From the NCBI GenBank assembly GCA_018417955.1, contig JACTVC010000019.1:248001-312000 (forward strand): DNA of 64,000 nucleotides. The letters run 5' to 3'. Below are positions 1 through 11,800 of this stretch, piece by piece. Below the pieces are notes generated by a model. It was not told the DNA's origin. It made no database searches and saw only the letters and a list, made by a program, of their open reading frames with translations. The position numbers and the translations under genes were made by a program. The stretch's first letter is position 1; every line of letters starts with the position of its first letter. Source of the DNA: Laccaria trichodermophora. Lineage: Eukaryota; Basidiomycota; Agaricomycetes; Agaricales; Hydnangiaceae.

Positions 1-2966
1 TGGTAAACCATTCTCGCAGTACCACTCATTGAAAAATATCGTAGCAAGTTGTTCTGCGGTGATGTCGGTACGTGTGGGGATGATTCGCACATCGCTGCCA
101 AGGCAGTCAGTGAAGGTAATGATACAGTTTTTTGTCTCGTCTTCTGGTAAAGGACCAATGAAATCGATGGCAACTGAGTCCCCACGTTGGTCTGGGATTG
201 GTAAGGGATGTAGTGGGCCCAAAGGTTTCGTTGTTGTGCTTTTGTTTCGTTGGCAATCAGGACACGATTTAATGTATCCTTGTTCGAGGTTGTGGCGCAT
301 GTTTGGCCAATAGTAGGAGTCCTGAAGAGAGCCGTACGTTTTGTTGAAACTGAAATGACCAAGGGTGTCATGTGCAAGCGTGAACAGTGTTTCGCGGAGA
401 TTGGTAACACGCGGAATTATGAGGCGATCCCCGATGTACCAGAGGTTGTCGCGCAGTTGAAGGTTTGGAAGACTTAGTGCAGCGGAGGGTAGTGTTTTGC
501 ACCAGGGGTCGCTTTTGTAACCTTCAATAACTTCCTGCAAAAACTCTTTGTCAGCTGAGATTTTAAGCGTAGCATTTACCACAGACGGGGACGTTGAAAA
601 GGCTGTTAGAGCGTTAGCCGCAGTTAAAGGTCCTGGCGTGTCGCATTCGAAAACACTCGCAATTATCCCATCAGTGTCGTCGTCTGGGCAAAAGTTGTAA
701 GGATGTTTAGCGGACGATTCGGCTTCAGAGGAAGAGGTGGTGTATGGTAGACATGATAATGCATCAGCGATGGTGTTGTCTTTGCCTTTGATGTAAATAA
801 TCTTGGCGTCGAATTGGGACATGAATTCCATCCAGCGGGCTTGACAGTGTGAGAGATCTTTTTGTGTAACAAAGTTCTCCAACATCTTATGATCAGTGTA
901 GATGAAAAACGGACAGCCCAATAAATCAACTCGCCATTTTTTCAATGCACGTATGATGGCCAGGAGTTCTTTTTCGTGTACGGGGTAGTTTAGTTCTGCT
1001 CCCTTGAAAGTCATCGAGTCGAAAGCAACCGGGCGTGCATTTTCCCATGTAGTCCCAAAGGAAAGAATGGCGCCCGAACGTTTGTCACTAGCATCTGTTG
1101 TTATGAAGATTTTGTGATCCGGTAATTTTGACAAGTCAATGGTTGTTAGGCATTCACAGCTTGTTACAATTGTTTTGATGCCGTCAAAGGCAGATTGATG
1201 ACGATCTGTCCAGGGAGGAAAATTCTTTTCGGCGTCCTTCATGGTGAGTTCCGTTAGAACGCCAGTATGTTCTGCAAGAGATGGCAGGAAGGCAGCCAGA
1301 TAGCAGACTAGACCTAAGAAAGCGCGAACTTCAGTGGCGGATTTTGGGCGTGGCCATTCTACAATGCGATTGGCCTTTTTTGTGTCTGCCTCGATGCCAC
1401 GAGCGCTGATGTGGTGGCCAAGAAAATCGATCTCCAAGCAAAACAGGTGTGTTTTGTCAGGGTTCACGTACAAGCATGCATCCCGTAGTGCACGGAGTAT
1501 TGTGGAGACATTTCGTTCGTGTTCCTCAATGTTATTGGACCAGATCACAATGTCATCTAAATAAATATGACAGATTTTTCTGATAAAAGGTCGGAGCGCC
1601 AACATAACGCATCGTTGATGAATAGCTGGTGCATTTTTCAAACCCATAGGCATAACTAACCACTCGTAGAGGCCAAGTGGAGTTGTGACCGCTGTTAAGG
1701 GAATATGATCTGGGTGCATGCGAGTCTGGAAAAAACTATTGGTCATGTCGATAGTTGCCCAGATTTTTCCTTTTGCGCAATCACTCAATATATCGTCGAT
1801 TCGGGGAAGTGGGTGACTGTCAGTAACTGTATTTTCATTGAGTTGTCAGTAACTGTATTTTCATTGAGTTGTCGGTAGTCATTTACCCACCTTGGTAATA
1901 CATTGGGGTTTGCTTTGGGAACTATGAACGCGGGTGATGCGCATGGAGATGAGGAGGGACGGATGAGGCCTGCATCTAAATGTTGTTGTATCAGAATTTG
2001 CCACGCTTCTTTGTACTTCCGGGGGGAAGGATATGAGCACGTTTTTATGGTTTTCTCCGCATTTTTGAGGTGAATTTCTGCCACAATATTTGTGGGAAGT
2101 TCGTCAATATGGGGGATTGGTTCGAAAATCTCTGCAAATTCTGATTTGATTCGTTTTTCAGTTTTTTGAAGTGCTTCTTCATTCGCAAGAATTTCCAGAC
2201 GCGTTCGAATAGCGCCAGCGACATTGAAGGGTTCTACAGTTTCGGGTTTGAATTTCCCTGATTTTTGACGGTCGTGACATATTAGCAGTAGTTCTGCTAA
2301 TACTAGTTTTTTATCTGCTTTTGTGTTCTTAATTTGTTCACGCAAGCGTGGTTTTGGAGGCGGTGGTGGAAAACAAGGAGGTGGGTTCAAAAGGTCATAA
2401 TTTGTTTTTTTATCTATGCATGTACGATCGGCGTGGTCTGTTACAATACTGTTGTGCTGCAGAAAGGGGAGTCCGAGGATTACAGGAGCACATAAACCAG
2501 GAGCGAGAATGGCCTTTGTTTTTCTAGAGGTCCATTGAGAGTCTAAAGAAGTAAATGAGAGTTTTATGTATTCAGAGAGTTGCGTTCTAATTTTTGTATC
2601 AGAATCTTTCAATGCGACATCGACAACTTCGGGTTCACAGAGACGATAAACTTTCAAACCGAGTCTTGCAGCAAGTTCGGGGCGGATGAGAACAAGGTGA
2701 GCCCCATTATCTATGAGGGCTTTTGTTTTCACTGGAAAATCGTCGATTAGTCCATGAATCTGACAATCCCAGAAGAGATGTTTGACGCGCAAGGGCGCAC
2801 TCACATCGCGACAAGAGATATCCGCGTTCTCAGTTGAGTCCGAGGAGTATGCGCCAGGGGACTTCGGTAAAACGGCGGCCGCGGCGGAGACTTCATCGTC
2901 GCTGGAGTCGACGGCGGTGATGGTTGCGGAAACAGCCTTCGCGCTGGTCTTTTGCAGTACTTTACC
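1..2966 (-). pseudogene. Gypsy Pol polyprotein (protease-RT-RNase H-integrase), frameshifted and partial
   Basis: The protease is near 2705 with the active-site triplet D-N-G (context ALIDNGAHLVLI) instead of the usual D-S/T-G. Reverse transcriptase follows, with the polymerase box YLDD encoded at 1552-1563. RNase H starts with TTDASDKRSGA. The integrase has an HHCC zinc finger (HDTLGHF, then CPDCQRNK) and the start of the catalytic core (AIDFIGPLP, TFTDCLG); the sequence runs off the window in the core. The protease/RT frame closes at about 1785 because a 26-bp unit is duplicated at 1820-1871. Removing one unit restores a continuous reading frame, so this is a recent inactivating event. The N-terminal junction with Gag is obscured by the inserted element. 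Confidence 0.88.
1820..1871. repeat. 26-bp perfect tandem duplication causing a frameshift in Pol
   Basis: The unit beginning TCAGTAACTGTATTTTCATT occurs at 1820-1845 and again, perfectly, at 1846-1871. A third partial match (TCGGTAG) follows, which is the native continuation. Because 26 is not a multiple of 3, the RT frame is lost immediately after the conserved NDYRQLNENTVTD segment. Confidence 0.95.
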
Positions 2967-2980
2967 CTCCCCCACATGTT

Positions 2981-3110
2981 CTGATCAGTGCTGATCAGCA
3001 CTGAGCAAGACTGATCAGCGCTGATCAGTTCTGATCAGACAGGATGGTTCAGCACTGATCAGCATTAGCATTGCTGATCAGAACTGAGCAGTTCTGATCA
3101 GCACTGAGTT
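2981..3110. repeat. Left subterminal array of CTGATCAG palindromes
   Basis: The 8-bp palindrome CTGATCAG and close variants (CTGAGCA, GATCAGCA) recur at short spacing, often 10 bp apart (for example CTGATCAGTGCTGATCAG). A matching but more degenerate array lies at 4318-4545 near the other end. Spacing near one helical turn suggests a cluster of protein-binding sites such as transposase sites; that function is inference. Confidence 0.8.
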
Positions 3111-3244
3111 AGAGGTCAGGTGACTTGAACTGTATTTATTAAAGTCAGAAATTCAGACCTCATTATAAAATTCACAAGTAAATTGAATCAAAAAATGATG
3201 TATTTCAATTATAATACAAAATATATTTAATTACATACAGTGTA

Positions 3245-4075
3245 TACTAGAGAGGGAGGGGATGGGCAAGGGAAAAGGGAAGGGGGAGGGAAAAGGGAAG
3301 GGGGAGGGACAGGGGGAGGGACAGGGACAGGGAAGGGGGATGAATAAAGAAGGGGGAAGAGGGAGGGGAGGGACAGGGAAGGGGGATGAATAGAGAAGGG
3401 GGAGAGAAAAGGAAGGGGGAGGGAAAAGGGAGGGGGCTCGTCGACGTCGACGGTTGACGTGGTCGTCGTCCTCGGCGTCCGTCGACGTGTGGCCGTCGTC
3501 GTCGTCCGTTGACGTGTCATCGTCGTCGTCCGTCGTCGTCTGTTGACGTGTCATTGTCGTCGTCCGTCGTCGTCGTCGTCGTCCGTTGACGTGTGGCCGT
3601 CGTCGTCGTTGCTGATGTGTCGTCGTCGTTGCTGATGTGTCGTCGTCGTCGTCCGCTGACGTGTCGTGTCGTCCGTTGACGTGTCGCCAACGTCGTCCGT
3701 CGTCGTCGTCGTTCGTCGACGCGTCGTTCGTCGTCGTCATCCGTCGACGCGTCGTCGTCCGTCGACGCGTGGCCGTCGTCGTCGTCGCTGACGTGTCGTG
3801 TCGTCGTCGTCCGTTGACGTGTCGTCGTCCGTTGTTGTCCGTCGACGCGTGGCTGTCATCGTCGTCGCTGACGTGTCGTCCGTTGACGTGTTGTCGTCGT
3901 CCGTCGTCGTCGTCGTTCGTCGACGTGTCGTTCGTCGTCGTCGTCCGTTGTTGTCTGTCGACGCATGGCCGTCGTCGTCCGTCGTCGTTGTCGTCTGTTG
4001 GCGCGTGGTCGTCGTCCATTGGAGTGGTGGCGTGGTGACGTGGGGATGGGTGTCGTCGATGATGGTGGTGGGTGA
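3245..4075. repeat. Low-complexity block: polypurine run then CGTCGT/GTTGACGTG minisatellite
   Basis: From 3245 to about 3435 the plus strand is almost only G and A (GGGGGAGGGA units). From about 3436 to 4050 it is built of CGTCGT triplets mixed with a longer unit resembling GTCCGTTGACGTGTCGTCGT. Open frames across it encode only Asp/Arg/Thr or Ser/Val runs and are not genes. It forms the core of the element inserted in the gypsy copy. Confidence 0.9.
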
Positions 4076-4190
4076 GGAAGAAGAGGGTGAGTGTGGATGA
4101 TGCCAAATCAAATGTCGGCGTTTGCCGAGACTCGTTTAGGAAAGCCAGAGGCGACGATGGGTTATATATTATAATATTATGTATATTTTA

Positions 4191-4275
4191 AACAGTCAGA
4201 TAGCCCAGTGGTAATATTGCGCTTTTGTGATCATGTGATTTGTCTATGAATGCCTGGGTTCAATCCTTGTCCATG
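4191..4275 (+). other. tRNA-like / SINE-head-like segment
   Basis: TAGCCCAGTGG at 4201 fits the Pol III A-box, and GGTTCAATCC at 4257 fits the B-box at a suitable distance. The T-arm pairs poorly (mostly G-U) and no acceptor stem closes, so it is not a functional tRNA. It could be a tRNA-derived SINE remnant or chance matches inside the inserted element. Confidence 0.35.
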
Positions 4276-4317
4276 TATTTATTTTTATTAGTATAATAAT
4301 AACAAGGGTAATACTCA

Positions 4318-4545
4318 TGTACTGCTCAGTTCTGTTCAGCATCAGTCAGTTCTGTTCAGCGTCACTCAGCATTTCAGTGACTCAGTGCTGAGCACTCTGA
4401 TCAGTTCTGTTCAGCGCTGAGTAACTCTGAGTGAGGCTATTGCTGAGCTGCTTTCCAGCCAAAATGGCTGGGAAAGGAGGTATATTAATTCTGATCAGTG
4501 CTGATCAGAAAAATCCTCTTGCCGATCAGCGCTGATCAGAACATG
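4318..4545. repeat. Right subterminal array of CTGATCAG-like motifs
   Basis: CTGATCAG, CTGTTCAG, CAGTCAG and CTGAG variants recur through this stretch, with intact palindromes nearest the terminus (around 4487-4540). It mirrors the left array in inverse orientation. The more internal units have decayed more than the terminal ones. Confidence 0.75.
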
Positions 4546-4553
4546 TGGGGGAG

Positions 4554-5441
4554 AGACAAGACCTCATCTTTTGGGTTGCCTTCCCTTTCTTTGCAGCGAG
4601 GGCGTCGGATAGGGTGAGGGTTTTGTAACCTTTTGCTGATGGGAAACCCGATGGACAGTTGTAGGAGCGATGGTCCACGTAAAAATGTCGGCATTTCGTG
4701 CAACCATCATGCTCCTTGAGCAACGTACGCTCACCGTCTGTTAGGGGAGCAAGGCGGTTGGAAGTGGAAGTGGAGGATGAGGATGAAGCGTTGTTATTAT
4801 GACAGGAGGGGCCACGAGGTGCGTTCGCGTCGGTCGCCTGGCGTTTCGCCTGACGTTGTAAGGCGCCCTCGATGAGATTGAGTTGACATTTATTTTCGGT
4901 TGTCCGAGCTTCGTCAAGCAAACGTACGGCGGCGACCCAAGTCTTGAAAACCTTGTCATTGCGTGCGTCACTGTGCTTCACCTTCTCTTTGAGTTCATCG
5001 TCCAAGTGCGCTTCCAAATGGTTGCGAAGGGCGGTGTCGTCAAAGGCGGAAGGGGTGCCACACAACAGGCAGTTGAGGCTTAGAAGTTGCTGCGACCAGT
5101 TCCAAAATGATTTGTGAGAGGAAGTGAGGGTGGAAGTGAGAATCTGGTTCCTGATCTGGTCCTCCCAGTCATTTTGCAGATAGTTCTCGCAAAGTTCTTT
5201 GATGAAGGCGTTGAAGGCAAGGGACGTGATGCGCACGCGGTCCGCGGTTATCCAATCAAGTATATGAATGTCTTTGATCCCTGGGAGAATAAGGGAGACT
5301 TGCTTGTCGGCAGGGACCGACTTTGCGACAAAGAAATCTTGGGCGGCGTTCTCGAAGTCCATAGCAACAGCGGGCGTTAAGTCACCAGCTGTTAACACGG
5401 GAGCTTTGCCGCTTGTGGGTTCAACGGTAGCAAGGGTAGAC
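4554..5441 (-). CDS. Gypsy Gag protein
   Basis: The product is the structural protein of the retrotransposon particle. The first in-frame ATG is at 5441 (MSTLATVEPTSGKAP); the frame is open further upstream to about 5733 but has no ATG. A capsid-like helical region is followed by a basic, Ser-rich linker and a zinc knuckle with C-x2-C-x6-H-x4-C spacing (CTKCRHFYVDHRSYNC), a variant of the usual C-x2-C-x4-H-x4-C. The reading frame runs into the inserted element at 4553, so the true C-terminus and the join to Pol cannot be read. The host-element part of Gag itself shows no stop or frameshift. Confidence 0.8.
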
Positions 5442-5949
5442 ATGGGAAGAGTGTTTGGATTGGGGTGTTTTGGTTGGATGTATGCGTGGTTATTGTCGTC
5501 AGAAGAGTCCGACAAAAGAATGAAGGGCGATGGAGAGCGAGAAGAAGTTGGTGCGGTTGGTTGACGGTTGTTATGGGAGTGGGAAACAGGTGCAAGGCCT
5601 TCCAAGATCGGTAGCTGCTGGTTAAGAGCAGATGCGCGTGTAAAGCGAGGTAGTTCCAGCGTTCCAGGTATGGTACACGGTGGTGATACAGCGAATAATG
5701 TACGTTGTGTCTGCAGGAGCGGTAAGGGTCGTTAGCCCTCCACTGGTAAGGATAATTGACGTGTCAGGAACAACAAAGTTCAACGTGACACGTACAGCAA
5801 GGGTGGTAAAGCACGTGTATGTGCTGGTGAGGGCGATGCCCGAGAAGGTGGATATATGCGCGTTTGTATGCGTCGGTGAGCAGAAATCGGTGTGTTCTTT
5901 CGACAAAATGGCTAATAGCCACCAAGGACGTCAGAAACTACAACCGAGG

Positions 5950-6288
5950 TGTAACTTCAAAAAAAGTGGAAAACTATCCCTCAAGAAGAGGGATAGAAAA
6001 CACTCAGAGACTTAGGAATACTCACAGAAGTTAACCAGGTGTATGATTCTGAGAGTATCTAAGAGAGGGGAATACAGAATAAGGGGAGGAATAAGGAGGA
6101 GATGGTGGTTCGTTAGCAAGAGAGGTTGCGTGTGAGGAGATAGAAGTAATGTAATGTAAAGCCGTTGCCAAACAGTCATCATCAGTAGTAATCACGGGAT
6201 TACAACGTTGTGTGGTTCCTCGAATGAGGAGAAAAGTTACAGAGAGTTTGTTCCTGAGTGCCCAAAAATAGACTGTAATATTACCTCA
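5950..6288 (-). repeat. Candidate 5' long terminal repeat of the gypsy element
   Basis: The segment lies upstream of Gag, begins TG and ends CA on either strand (plus strand TGTAACTTC to TTACCTCA), and is about 339 bp. It cannot be checked against the second LTR, which is outside the window, and no convincing tRNA primer site adjoins it. The leader between it and Gag (5442-5949) shows no other feature. Confidence 0.4.
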
Positions 6289-6367
6289 TCAAATTTGAGA
6301 ATCGTGGCACAGCGCGACAACACTTCCTCGAAACCACATCATTTCCATCCAAACTCACAGAAAGTCT

Positions 6368-7384
6368 ATGACTAAAGCCACACCAACAAAGCAGGCACGG
6401 ATCGTCTGCCTGCAAGAGCAGAATGTCCCCATTAAGGACATTGCCCAAGAACTCAGTCTCAGTGAGGACACAGTCCGCCGCACGTTCAACAAATACCACG
6501 AGAGCCACAACTTTTACTATACCCCACCACGTCCAGGTCATCCCAGAAAGTTATCTGAGTGCGACACACGCCTTGCCGTTTGGAAGATTCGGATGGGGGT
6601 ATATCCTGACACATCCAAGCTACAACGTGACATGTTCCCAACCCTCTCTGTCCGGACTGTGCGCAGCATCCTCATCTGTGAAGGCCTACATGGCTGCTGT
6701 CATCGCTGATGCTATTTCCTCACATCAACTCACATTAAGAAGTGACTGGCATGGTATTTACTCCATCAGAACTGGACTGAAAAAGACTGGCTATCTGTAG
6801 TCTTTTTGGATGAGAAGAAGTTCAATTTATTTGGGTCAGATGGGCTTCAGTGGTGCAGGAGGGGAGTTGGAGAAGAGTTTGATGCAAAGAATGTGAGGAC
6901 AGAAGTCAAACATGGAGGGGGCAGCCTCATGGTTTGGGGATGTATCACGTCGAAGGGGTATGGTGAGCTCCATCTTGTCGAAGGGATCATGGATAGTGTC
7001 CAGTTTTGTGAGATACTGGATGAGTCACTCCTCGGTACCCTAAAGATGCTAGAGATTCAAAAAAAGGGAATGATTTTCCAGCAAGACAATGATTCCAAGC
7101 ACAGATCCAAGTACACGACAACCTGGCTGACATGTAACGGAATCAAGACACTTCCATGGCCACCTAACAGTCCAGATATGAACCCGATGGAACATGTCTG
7201 GTCTCAGCTTGACATTAGACTTCGCCAACGCCCACAATACCCAACCAATAAAGTTCAGCTTTGGCAGGCCTTGGTGGATACATGGGCAGAAATGGAGGAT
7301 AGCTACTTGTTCTCGCTTTACCACAGCATGCCCCAACACGTGGCAGCTCTTGGACTTGCAAAAGGAGGGTATACTCGATATTAG
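6368..7384 (+). pseudogene. Tc1-type (DD34E) transposase, two in-frame TGA stops
   Basis: The start is an N-terminal helix-turn-helix (KDIAQELSLSEDTVRRTF), followed by the catalytic core. The three acidic residues are in VVFLDEKKFN, FQQDNDSKH and SPDMNPMEHVW; there are 34 residues between the second D and the E, diagnostic of Tc1. The reading frame is one continuous frame broken only by TGA at 6707-6709 and 6743-6745, in the linker before the first Asp. Each is one C-to-T step from a CGA Arg codon. It ends normally at 7384. Terminal inverted repeats were not found; the left end may have been lost next to the gypsy LTR. Inactive transposon relic. Confidence 0.9.
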
Positions 7385-8753
7385 TCCTTGTATTCAAAAT
7401 TAGACTTGCGTGCCTTCATTTGACCAAGAGTGCTTCATTCAAACGAAGTGACTTTTCAGAGTTTACTTCCTAATTTGGATTGAAGCTGCCCTAACATAAA
7501 CACGATACGACTTATGCCTGTTTGAAAGGATATTTCTTCATTCTCAAACAAGCCATTATGTATTCAGATATGAAATAGAAAAGCTCTGGCTTTGAAAGGC
7601 TGTTGAAGTAAAAAAAATTCTTACCTGCAGTACTTTTTGCCAGCACTTTAGCAGCCTCATTTCCCTGTAGGCCATCCAAATCTCATGAGCTCTCTGGTGG
7701 TTCCCGTAGATTCATACTTTTCAGTAGAAATCAACAACTACAGTGCAGGTCAGTAGCTGCTTATCTGTTCTGATTAATCAGAAATCTCACTGTGGAAGAT
7801 CTCACAAGCATGCTCATTGTCAACAATTGCGGTGTCCATGCACCGAAGGGGGGACTATTTTGGCCAAACAGGCGCATTGTGTGGAAGATATAAAATGCCA
7901 GTCGGCGCCATCTTTCCAACAAAGTTCTGTCTCCCATCTCCCCTTTTTTGCACAGCTCCCCTGTTGTTCGCAAATTGCCCCCTGAGTCCGGGGTTTCCTC
8001 AATGTAAGCTATCTAGTACTAACAACTTTCACCCCTTCATAGAATGTTCTATCTCAGCCTGGTATAACTGGATGGACATCAGTGGTGTACATTTCATCTT
8101 CACAAAGTAAGTTCTTGACTACTGGATGCCCTTATTGTTTGATTGATACAAGGGTTCAGTACTAATCGCTTGTTCATGCGGCCATACACACGATACTTTG
8201 GTCTATTAGTATTCATATTATTGATAGTTTCATGTATTGGTACTGGTTACATACTAACAAATATTATTCACAATTTTTGATCTTCTGTCAAACTGGTCCC
8301 AAGAATCTGAAGATCATCTTCAGGCTCGTATCACATTGGAATAAATTAAATGTTCTTGTTTGATAAAAGATCTCAGAGATCTGACTATGGAGTGCTACAG
8401 CTGCTATGGTACTATGGCACTATGAGTCTCCCATTGCTCAGGAGCACTGCTGAGGAACACACCTTCCTATGGTGCACTATGATAGAGGGGTACGTTGCTC
8501 CAGGTCTCCAAAGCTACCTGACGCTATGTAGGCACCTGTAGTCAATAGTTGTTTTGCAGATGTGGACAATGAATGAGATTATGTGACTGGTGGGTCAGTA
8601 TTCAGTTGAATGGGTCCTATGGCTTCCCTCTGTCTGGAAGACAAGGATTGAGCCATGCAGATGAAGAGGTCTGAATGTGAGATGCCTCACACAATGAAAA
8701 GTGATTATTGAGACCCCAGTGTGACTGAGCTTCATGACAAGCGGAAAAAGGTC
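7385..8753. other. Intergenic, no gene seen
   Basis: AT-rich non-coding sequence with only short random frames. No transposon ends, RNA gene or recognisable protein segment was found. Confidence 0.6.
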
Positions 8754-8805
8754 ATGCAGAATGGGGTTACATCTTGATAAGATGATACACAAAACAAATC
8801 TTAAA

Positions 8806-11800
8806 TTAATACAAATCCCATGGTTTGACCCCTGCAACGATTTTCTTTGCTTTATCTTCCCAAGACTTCCTCATTGCCATGTTTCTCCGTTTAAGCAGGC
8901 CTATAACAAAAATAAAGTGGCCTACACAAAGTACCATCAGGGCCATTAAGACTCTGAGGAATTTGTAAAATGGGTCTGGTAAATCTTCATAAAATTCAAA
9001 GTGGCGGTCACCACTACAGAAGGCTAAAAGAGTGCAAACAGGAGAAAAAATAATCCTTGAAGGTTGTGTTCAGCTGGTCAATGACATCTCCGGAATACTC
9101 ACCATATCTTGAAGTAGTAGGGCAAAACAAGAATGTCAACATTCCACCACACCCTCGGTGTCGGATCAGAGGGCCCAACTGCCTAGAGCATGAACATTGG
9201 CTTAGTGTGTTGACCAGCAGAACTGCTACTTACCAGAACCCATCCAATAGCATTGAAAGTTTCTTTCATGCTGCCAAATTGTATGATTTGTGCAATAGAA
9301 AGGGTCAGGCAATTGAACGACACTGTAAAGCAAATAGCTGCAAAAATCCATGACAAGCAGAGCCACTTCGGGTCGTGAAAAATCAAGAAAGGAAGTGTAA
9401 GGCTAGTATCGCATTCATCTGGCAAACTGAAGAAATTGATAAAATTTGCAACTTACATTATGGTCAACGCTGACCACATAATCATCCGAGTGCATTCTCG
9501 AGTCCTCGATCTCCAAGAAGCCGCCCATCTTCTTTCCAAGGTATACATATGCAATACATCAGTCTCTCTGGCAACAAACTAATCATTCTGCCATGGATTT
9601 GAGGCCACCCATTCTGCACGAGCTTTCTGGAACCCTGGGCAGCTTTCTGTTTCCATTGCGATCAGATATATTTCTTGCCTAGACAACTTATCAAAGACCC
9701 GGTCAGCCACCAGACAAGCATTATGGCGAGCATAGTATGGGAGGCCTAACATGAGAATGTAGAACAGCAAGTTCGTTGATGTTGATACGAAGACCTTGAA
9801 AGATTCGCTGGAAATGGATGGCAAGGGGGTTCCAGGATGTTAAAGCCAAAAGTGAGGTTGAATTTTCAAATAAGAGCCTGTCGACCCAGACTAACCCAAC
9901 CCATGGGAACTAATTACCATATATGGAAGGTGATATTGCGTCATAGTAATGACGCGTCATGCTTGGCTCATACACTTTCTACCTCCTCTTCGACCTACAT
10001 CCTCCCTCAGTTCACAAGATCTGCATGTCCAAGACTTAAATTGATATTCGACGACGCATTCCAGGTGATACTACAAATATATAAGTTTGCAGAGATCTAG
10101 CATCATTCCATAAAGCTTACCCAGACTGTTTCACAGCTGTGCTGTTTATACTTGATCACCTCCACTCCCACCTCGATCTGTGCAGCTGTAACAGGTTTGT
10201 TGCAATCACATAGGATGTCCCACTTTGCAAGCGTTTGTTTTCGGCCATAATGACTTTTACTGGTAGTTTCTTCCACAGGTTCTGTATCTGGCAGGAGTTC
10301 TGTTCATCAGCAAATTGGGAAAAAGTATATATGGCTATATATGGCCATATATTCAACACAATCGTCACAATTCAATGTATTGTATGTTGTTTTGACATAG
10401 CCATATAACCTAACAAACATTGCCAACCTTCACAAGGATTGTGAAATCTGCCGACCATTATATGGCCATATATGACCATATAATGTCTCAGGCTGGCAAC
10501 GAGAAAAAAGATTTGAATCTACTAGCTATCGTAGATACTCAATTGCCGTGGTTGTACGGTTTAACCTTTTGATTAGAAGGTCTTCAGAGTGGCTAAGTAC
10601 AAGCTTGCTTATGGTAAGTTACATACGTATAAATAATTTTTTCGTGTTCTGCTGGGTTCGATCTCAAGGTCTCAGGGTCTTATCTCAAATTTACTCATGC
10701 TCACTCAATCTCGGGTCAGTTCCGTTAGGCAACGTTAGTTCACATAGACAATGAACCAGAAGCCGTCATACCCTGCCACTGGATGTGGACAGAGGAAGAA
10801 AAAAATTGTTCCGTAGCAAGTTCAGCATTGCAGACGGTTTGGAATTTGCCATCTCTGCAAGTATGACAGAGATGATCAGACAGCAGACTTTGGAGATGGC
10901 AAGATTTGTGAATTCTGGTCTATGTAGGCTTTCAAGCTGTCTAAAATCACAACATAAGTTCTATCAGTCAAGCAAATATACAAGGGAATATAATGCATAT
11001 ATGTGATTGCCAAGCGTTTACCAGGCTTGTGAATTCTATGTATGGTCATGTATGGCCATGTAATCGCCACCACGTGCTGTGAAAATCACAGGGGGAAACC
11101 AGGATTTCCACGATTTGCTGATGTTGATTGTACCAGGCCTGTCTCACTCTCGACCTCCTCACTCGTGTTTGTAGGCTGAGGGACAGCTTTTGGACCACTG
11201 GTGGTAGAAGATACACCATCTGCAAAGTTGACAAATCAGGTACGTTCATTCATCTCTTCCAAATTACTGACTTACCCATGTGCTGTTCAATCTCCTTGTT
11301 GACTGGTTCTGGTGCCACATCGACTCCGTTTTCCCTACTGTCTTCACTCAAGGGGTGCTACCTGATCTTCGAACACTAAAATGGAACCTGTTGAGTTCTA
11401 AGAATCTCTATCTCAATTGTGCGAAATCTTACAGTTGTTAGCAAGGACCTCTGATTCATCCACGGCTGCCAATGTATCCTCCCACATAAAACTACTAAAT
11501 TTGTAGCACAAGCACCTCTGATGTCATTCTAAGGCCTTTCTTCCTTCAGTGCACTGCGTGTGGCCACCTAGTTGTGAATTAAGGCTTTACAGGGCAGACA
11601 AATGCTAACTAATTAATGAGGTCGAAAAGTTTTTTTACGGCCGGCTGGGTGGACTAACTAACCGGCCCGGTATATCGGGTTCAAATCCCGAAACCCCTTG
11701 ATGGATGGTGCTTGTTCAGCTTTTTCGTAATATTGATATTCCGAACTCCCGAAGAGCAAAACACCCTCACGGAAACCCGAATGCCAGGAGTAAGGCGACG

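Larger units (their letters stand above)
2967..4553. mobile_element. Unclassified inverted-repeat-bounded element inserted in the gypsy element
   Basis: The ends are exact inverted repeats: the left begins CTCCCCCACATGTTCTGATC and the right ends with its reverse complement, giving 22 bp of perfect pairing. Inside each end are arrays of the palindrome CTGATCAG. The core has a polypurine run, a CGTCGT block and a tRNA-like stretch; there is no transposase. It lies exactly between retrotransposon Gag and Pol on the same strand, so it arrived after the gypsy copy. No clean target duplication is visible. The palindrome ACATGT lies at both ends and could be part of the repeat or a duplicated palindromic target. 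It looks like a non-autonomous DNA element with subterminal repeats, family unknown. Confidence 0.7.
1..6288 (-). mobile_element. Ty3/gypsy LTR retrotransposon, truncated by the window edge
   Basis: Read on the minus strand, the order is a candidate 5' LTR (5950-6288), leader, Gag with a zinc knuckle, aspartic protease, reverse transcriptase, RNase H and integrase. Integrase after RNase H is the gypsy (Metaviridae) order rather than copia. The 3' end and second LTR lie left of position 1. The body is interrupted between Gag and Pol by a separate element (2967-4553), and Pol carries a 26-bp tandem duplication that shifts the frame. Otherwise Pol stays open over about 1.8 kb, so the copy is fairly young. 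A primer-binding site next to the LTR was not recognised. Confidence 0.9.

Noticed and set aside
3227..4111. Long open frames (up to 291 codons) on both strands
   Set aside because: Low-complexity CGTCGT and polypurine sequence gives open frames of Asp/Arg/Thr or Ser/Val runs in several frames at once; no gene-like composition.
2981..4545. CTGATCAG arrays considered as a CRISPR array
   Set aside because: Eukaryotic context, repeats are 8-bp palindromes without unique spacers of constant length, and they form subterminal arrays of an inverted-repeat element.
11630..11700. tRNA-like sequence with a good T-arm (CGGGTTCAAATCCCG)
   Set aside because: It is the terminal inverted repeat of the hAT-like element; no acceptor stem or anticodon arm closes.
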